A stretch of DNA of 64,000 nt from Marinobacterium litorale DSM 23545. GTDB taxonomy: Bacteria; Pseudomonadota; Gammaproteobacteria; Pseudomonadales; Balneatricaceae. A program made the translations under genes and the position numbers. The notes below the pieces were generated by a model. It made no database searches, was not told the origin of the DNA, and was given only the letters and a program-made list of their open reading frames with translations. Positions 61,432 through 64,000 of this stretch are shown here, piece after piece. Every line of letters starts with the position of its first letter. The stretch's first letter is position 1. The stretch spans positions 49,280 to 113,279 of the forward strand of contig NZ_AUAZ01000015.1 of assembly GCF_000428985.1 (NCBI RefSeq), in the 5' to 3' direction.

Positions 61432-62592
61432 TCAGTTTGAGGCGGTCAGCGGCACCACAATCCAGTCATGACCGCGCACGTCTGCGTAGGTCTCTGTCAT
61501 GCTCTGATGTTTGTGACCGAGGAGCTTTTGGGTGTCGACACCGAGCGTTTTATACTCACGCTCAGCGAGGGAGCGCAGTTCGTGGAATGGGGGCGGGTCG
61601 TAGTCTCCCCAGGTGTGTGCTGGGCGTACCGCTCTGATGGCTTCGGCAAACCCGTTGCTGAGAGTTTTGACGCGGATCTTTGAGCCAGGCTTGGCCATGC
61701 CAGCAGAGCGGCAGTGGTGGAACAGGTAGGGACTGACAACGCCGTCACGGCACATTGAGATAACGTCGCGCACTGTCAGGCCGATAGATGGCAACCCGAG
61801 ATCCAGCGGCACCAGAACCTTGGTCCCGGTCTTTGTCTGCACGAACCCCAGGTATTCAACGCCGTCGATTTTCTGCACGTCTTTGAACCGAGCCTTGCCC
61901 ACATCATCCAACCGCTGACCGGTTAGCAGGGCGAGCAGATAGGATCGCCAGAGGTAGGGCTGTTGGTGCTCTTTCGCCCACGCCAGCGCCTCCAGAAATA
62001 CCGGCATCATCAACCGGGCCCGCTTGACCTTGTTGCGCGGGGCTTTGGCTACGTCTGCCGGATTGGGCTTGTCGGCTGGGAAATGCCCGGCACCGATAGC
62101 CTCCGCAAACAGATCAATCAGAACTGTGCGGATGCTGTTCGCCGTCCGGGTCTTGTTCTGTTTAACGTACTCTTTCATCAACGCGCTGATTGAGCGTGTA
62201 TCCAGGTCGACCAGCTTGCGCTTGCCGAAGCGCTTTTTGACCGGGGTTAGCATGTACCGGCGATGATCTGCGGTCGACTGCTTGATCTGACCCCCAGCTA
62301 CGTACTCCGCCTGTAGTGCGTGATAGCTATCGATCCATGCGCCGACGCTGATATCGATCGAATCCTCCCGGGCTAGAATCTTGCGCGTTTCTGCCTCGAT
62401 GATGGCTTGGCCGATCACTGCGTTTAACTGCCGGGCCCTGGCCTCAGCCTTAACCAAGTCACCCCCGATGCCGTGAAACCTGCCGGTGCGGATATCCTTA
62501 TACTGACACGACAGTTTCCCGGTTCGCTTGTCCCGTTTCACGTACAGATTCGGAACGCTCGTGAATCGCTGTTTACGCGGCGCTGCGGCCAT
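61432..62592 (-). CDS. int: Prophage tyrosine-recombinase integrase (lambda-like)
   Basis: 386 residues. N-terminal arm-binding domain like lambda Int (VPNLYVKRDKRTGKLSCQY, TGRFHGIGGD), core-binding domain about 80-185, catalytic domain with R227 (LLTGQRLDDVG), H337-R340 (FHELRSLAERE), H360 (LLGHKHQSMTE) and nucleophile Y369 (ETYADVRG). All catalytic residues are present, so it is probably active. Reads away from the element toward hupV, with the attachment region next to its stop. Overlaps xis by 20 bp. Confidence 0.95.
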   Translation of the reverse strand: MAAAPRKQRFTSVPNLYVKRDKRTGKLSCQYKDIRTGRFHGIGGDLVKAEARARQLNAVIGQAIIEAETRKILAREDSIDISVGAWIDSYHALQAEYVAGGQIKQSTADHRRYMLTPVKKRFGKRKLVDLDTRSISALMKEYVKQNKTRTANSIRTVLIDLFAEAIGAGHFPADKPNPADVAKAPRNKVKRARLMMPVFLEALAWAKEHQQPYLWRSYLLALLTGQRLDDVGKARFKDVQKIDGVEYLGFVQTKTGTKVLVPLDLGLPSIGLTVRDVISMCRDGVVSPYLFHHCRSAGMAKPGSKIRVKTLSNGFAEAIRAVRPAHTWGDYDPPPFHELRSLAEREYKTLGVDTQKLLGHKHQSMTETYADVRGHDWIVVPLTASN

Positions 62593-62854
62593 CGCTCAAT
62601 ATCTCCAATACTCGCGGATCCAGATCGCTGGTATCTGCGTCATGATCAATCATAGCTTCAGCACGGCGCAGCAGGTTAGCTGTCGTGTTGTCAGGCGGAC
62701 AATACGTGGCATCTTCCCTGACAAGCCACTCGCGCCCCACCTTGCGGGCCGCTGGCTGGAACAGACCCTTGCTGGCCCACTTGCGCAATGTCACGGGCGA
62801 GTGCGGCTTGGCGTAACGCCGCTCATCCCACTCTTGTAGAGTTAGCCACTGCAT
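62573..62854 (-). CDS. xis: Lambda Xis-like excisionase
   Basis: 93 residues. MQWLTLQEWDERRY, then TLRKWASKGLFQPAARKVGREWLVRED closely follow the lambda Xis pattern (YLTLQEW, TVRRW, PPPVKDGREY); the winged helix is followed by a longer, acidic tail. Directs excision by bending DNA at the attachment site. Coding overlap with int, as in lambdoid phages. Confidence 0.92.
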   Translation of the reverse strand: MQWLTLQEWDERRYAKPHSPVTLRKWASKGLFQPAARKVGREWLVREDATYCPPDNTTANLLRRAEAMIDHDADTSDLDPRVLEILSDGRSAA

Positions 62855-62872
62855 AGCAGTTCCTCCTCATCT

Positions 62873-63100
62873 TCACTTACCGCCCGGGAAATACTCGGGC
62901 AATTCATCGATACTGGCCGCGACAAACCGGTCGCGCTCCGGGTTATAAACAACGAAACCGCCCCATGACTGTGCTCGAGCAATAAACTGCTCAGGCGTTA
63001 CATCAGCCAATCCGCCCATGCAGCTACAGGTGCCGCCGTCTACAGGAGCCAGGTGCGGCGAACCGCAGTTTTTACATGTTGTTGGTCGTAATTCAGTCAT
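62873..63100 (-). CDS. Small zinc-ribbon-like phage protein
   Basis: 75 residues with CKNCGSPHLAPVDGGTCSCMGG at the start (four cysteines in CxxC and CxC pairs) and a tail VVYNPERDRFVAASIDELPEYF. Function unknown. Start overlaps the stop of the gene before it in the operon by 4 bp, so coding is likely. Confidence 0.75.
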   Translation of the reverse strand: MTELRPTTCKNCGSPHLAPVDGGTCSCMGGLADVTPEQFIARAQSWGGFVVYNPERDRFVAASIDELPEYFPGGK

Positions 63101-63291
63101 GCCGTTTCTCCCGTAAGTGCTGCATTTTTCGCATCGGCCAGTTTACCGTGAGAGCTATAGTCTCCACCCTCTCGCGGTTCGCCAGGTGCGTACAGCAGGT
63201 ATTCAATTACCCCTTGTGCCATTCTGTATTTAATGACGGTATGGCCATGATCAGACCGCCATACGGTATTTCGGATACGTTCCCATTTCAT
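63097..63291 (-). CDS. Small phage early-region protein
   Basis: 64 residues, KWERIRNTVWRSDHGHTVIKYRM then VIEYLLYAPGEPREGG; basic N-terminal half. Unrecognised. It has the typical size and position of lambdoid genes between xis and the recombination genes, and is coupled to the zinc-ribbon gene downstream. Confidence 0.65.
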   Translation of the reverse strand: MKWERIRNTVWRSDHGHTVIKYRMAQGVIEYLLYAPGEPREGGDYSSHGKLADAKNAALTGETA

Positions 63292-63311
63292 TGTGCGGCC
63301 TCTATCTGGTG

Positions 63312-63325
63312 CCCCTTAATTGGGG
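63312..63325. other. Short hairpin between prophage genes
   Basis: CCCC-TTAATT-GGGG lies in the 36-bp gap between two small genes. Similar CCCCGTTAAACGGGG (63632-63646) and CCCGCTAATGCGGG (63980-63993) precede the next two genes. Confidence 0.5.
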
Positions 63326-63327
63326 TG

Positions 63328-63576
63328 TTAAAGGGCTTTCTGGCACCGCTGGCACCGGTCGAAATTTCCCGCCCCAAGAGGTGGGCGTTTATCGTCCACG
63401 TATCCTTGATGGCCACATAGCGCTGTCAATTCACGGATACGACCACCATCGCCGATTATTGCGGCAGTCCCGGTAGTGTCTCGGTAGTAGTGCGCCTTTC
63501 CAGACTTGAAAGGAATCAAAGCCCAGCCTTTAGTGAAGTTTTTAATTGGGCCATCGGAGAGTATGTTTACTTTCAT
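63328..63576 (-). CDS. Small phage protein with CxxH/CxxC cluster
   Basis: 82 residues from ATG 63576 (AAGGG eight bases before; the frame opens at 63594). The middle SGKAHYYRDTTGTAAII is beta-like; the C-terminal LTALCGHQGY and FDRCQRCQKAL could bind zinc. Function unknown. Confidence 0.7.
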   Translation of the reverse strand: MKVNILSDGPIKNFTKGWALIPFKSGKAHYYRDTTGTAAIIGDGGRIRELTALCGHQGYVDDKRPPLGAGNFDRCQRCQKAL

Positions 63577-63631
63577 GGTTTCGCCCTTTAACAATCATTT
63601 CAATCGAGAGCTAAAAAGCTCCGCTTTCTCG

Positions 63632-63646
63632 CCCCGTTAAACGGGG
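63632..63646. other. Short hairpin between prophage genes
   Basis: CCCCGTT-A-AACGGGG, a 7-bp perfect inverted repeat at the 3' end of the 63648-63935 gene. Confidence 0.5.
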
Positions 63647-63647
63647 G

Positions 63648-63935
63648 TTAGGCGTATAGCGGTTTCAGCTTCGGGTGCGCTTCCAAAAATGCAGCAGTTT
63701 CTCCCCGCTTCCAACTCATCCCGAGAATTTCCTGAATTTCATTAAACGCCTTGTTTTCAGCTACCCCGCCATGCTCTCTATTGTCGAGTGCGAGATAGTA
63801 TTTCGTCACGGCCTTTTCGATGGCATATATCTTTCTGTTCAGCTCATCACCATTTGGCGCAACAGATTGCCAATGGCCACTTCTATCAACGGCATCGCCA
63901 GAACAAGCCGGGCATTTTTCAACAATTGTCGTCAT
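63648..63935 (-). CDS. Small phage protein with N-terminal CPAC motif
   Basis: 95 residues: KCPACSGDAVDRSGHWQSVAPN at the start, a possible half zinc site of the kind seen in restriction-alleviation (Lar-like) proteins, followed by a helical body (ELNRKIYAIEKAVTKYYLALDNRE, AFNEIQEILGMSWKRGE). Function unknown. The remaining 65 bases to the edge contain a hairpin and no gene. Confidence 0.7.
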   Translation of the reverse strand: MTTIVEKCPACSGDAVDRSGHWQSVAPNGDELNRKIYAIEKAVTKYYLALDNREHGGVAENKAFNEIQEILGMSWKRGETAAFLEAHPKLKPLYA

Positions 63936-64000
63936 CTCTGAATCCTCTAAATTCGCATAACAACTCGCTGGTGTTCGCTCCCGCTAATGCGGGGTGTTTG

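Overview
The window is chromosomal DNA of a free-living, motile, Gram-negative gammaproteobacterium, probably aquatic and of the Oceanospirillales/Alteromonadales/Pseudomonas type. The signs are FtsZ ending in the usual DIPAFLRRQAD-type tail, a type II QueF, PilU, the YdbH-YnbE-YdbL envelope system, LpxR and EptA lipid A enzymes, and a tRNA-Glu/tRNA-Gly cluster next to a PA2817-like gene and a YadGH-like ABC exporter. No single gene fixes the genus. Genes are dense on both strands, with many stop/start overlaps, and the only clear foreign DNA is at the right end.

Layout. 1-5.8 kb: a partial Cache-PAS signalling protein (open at the left edge), an ADP-ribosylglycohydrolase and a large heme-motif/PAS/GGDEF/EAL protein. 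4.9-8.4 kb: a LysR regulator divergent from azoR-yqjG-pirin, a quinone/electrophile detoxification operon with a visible LysR-type operator. 8.5-10.5 kb: a 37-residue membrane ORF, pilU and an unknown coiled-coil membrane protein. 10.6-11.65 kb: two identical tRNA-Glu/tRNA-Gly pairs, each with its own sigma-70 promoter and each followed by degenerate ~115-bp repeats that carry the 3' end of tRNA-Gly. 11.7-16.5 kb: a PA2817-like protein, ABC exporter, queF, nitroreductase, thioesterase and periplasmic cyclophilin. 16.7-18.4 kb: a Cache chemoreceptor.

18.4-26.8 kb is an ECF sigma/ChrR singlet-oxygen-type stress island: SDR plus NTF2-like genes, the operon FAD oxidoreductase-DUF1365-cfa, rpoE-chrR, a DUF523/DUF1722 gene and photolyase. 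ChrR keeps zinc ligands at H6, H31, C35 and C38, and three candidate promoters share TGAtCC-N16/17-CGTAT. 26.8-36 kb holds housekeeping genes (YigZ, dGTPase, YciH, MgtE, YaeQ), a retropepsin-like protease, an orphan Nif11 small protein and a globin-coupled diguanylate cyclase. 36-47.5 kb is largely envelope biology: DUF5610, LpxR, YdbL-YnbE-YdbH, and PAP2-response regulator-histidine kinase facing EptA.

47.5-50.6 kb: ftsA-ftsZ stands apart from the usual cell-wall cluster, and the AT-rich gap before it contains four 17-bp palindromes spaced exactly 32 bp apart, the most unusual sequence structure I found. 50.6-56.5 kb: a GNAT/C39-peptidase fusion divergent from a RimK-like ATP-grasp protein, an RluA-type pseudouridine synthase, a TlyA-like methyltransferase and a sodium:alanine symporter. 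56.7-61.35 kb: hupE, and a hydrogen-sensing module (HupT/HoxJ kinase, HupU/HoxB, HupV/HoxC). Immediately after hupV the left end of a lambdoid-type prophage begins (integrase, excisionase, small early-region genes) and runs off the right edge, so any remaining hydrogenase genes are either beyond the element or elsewhere.
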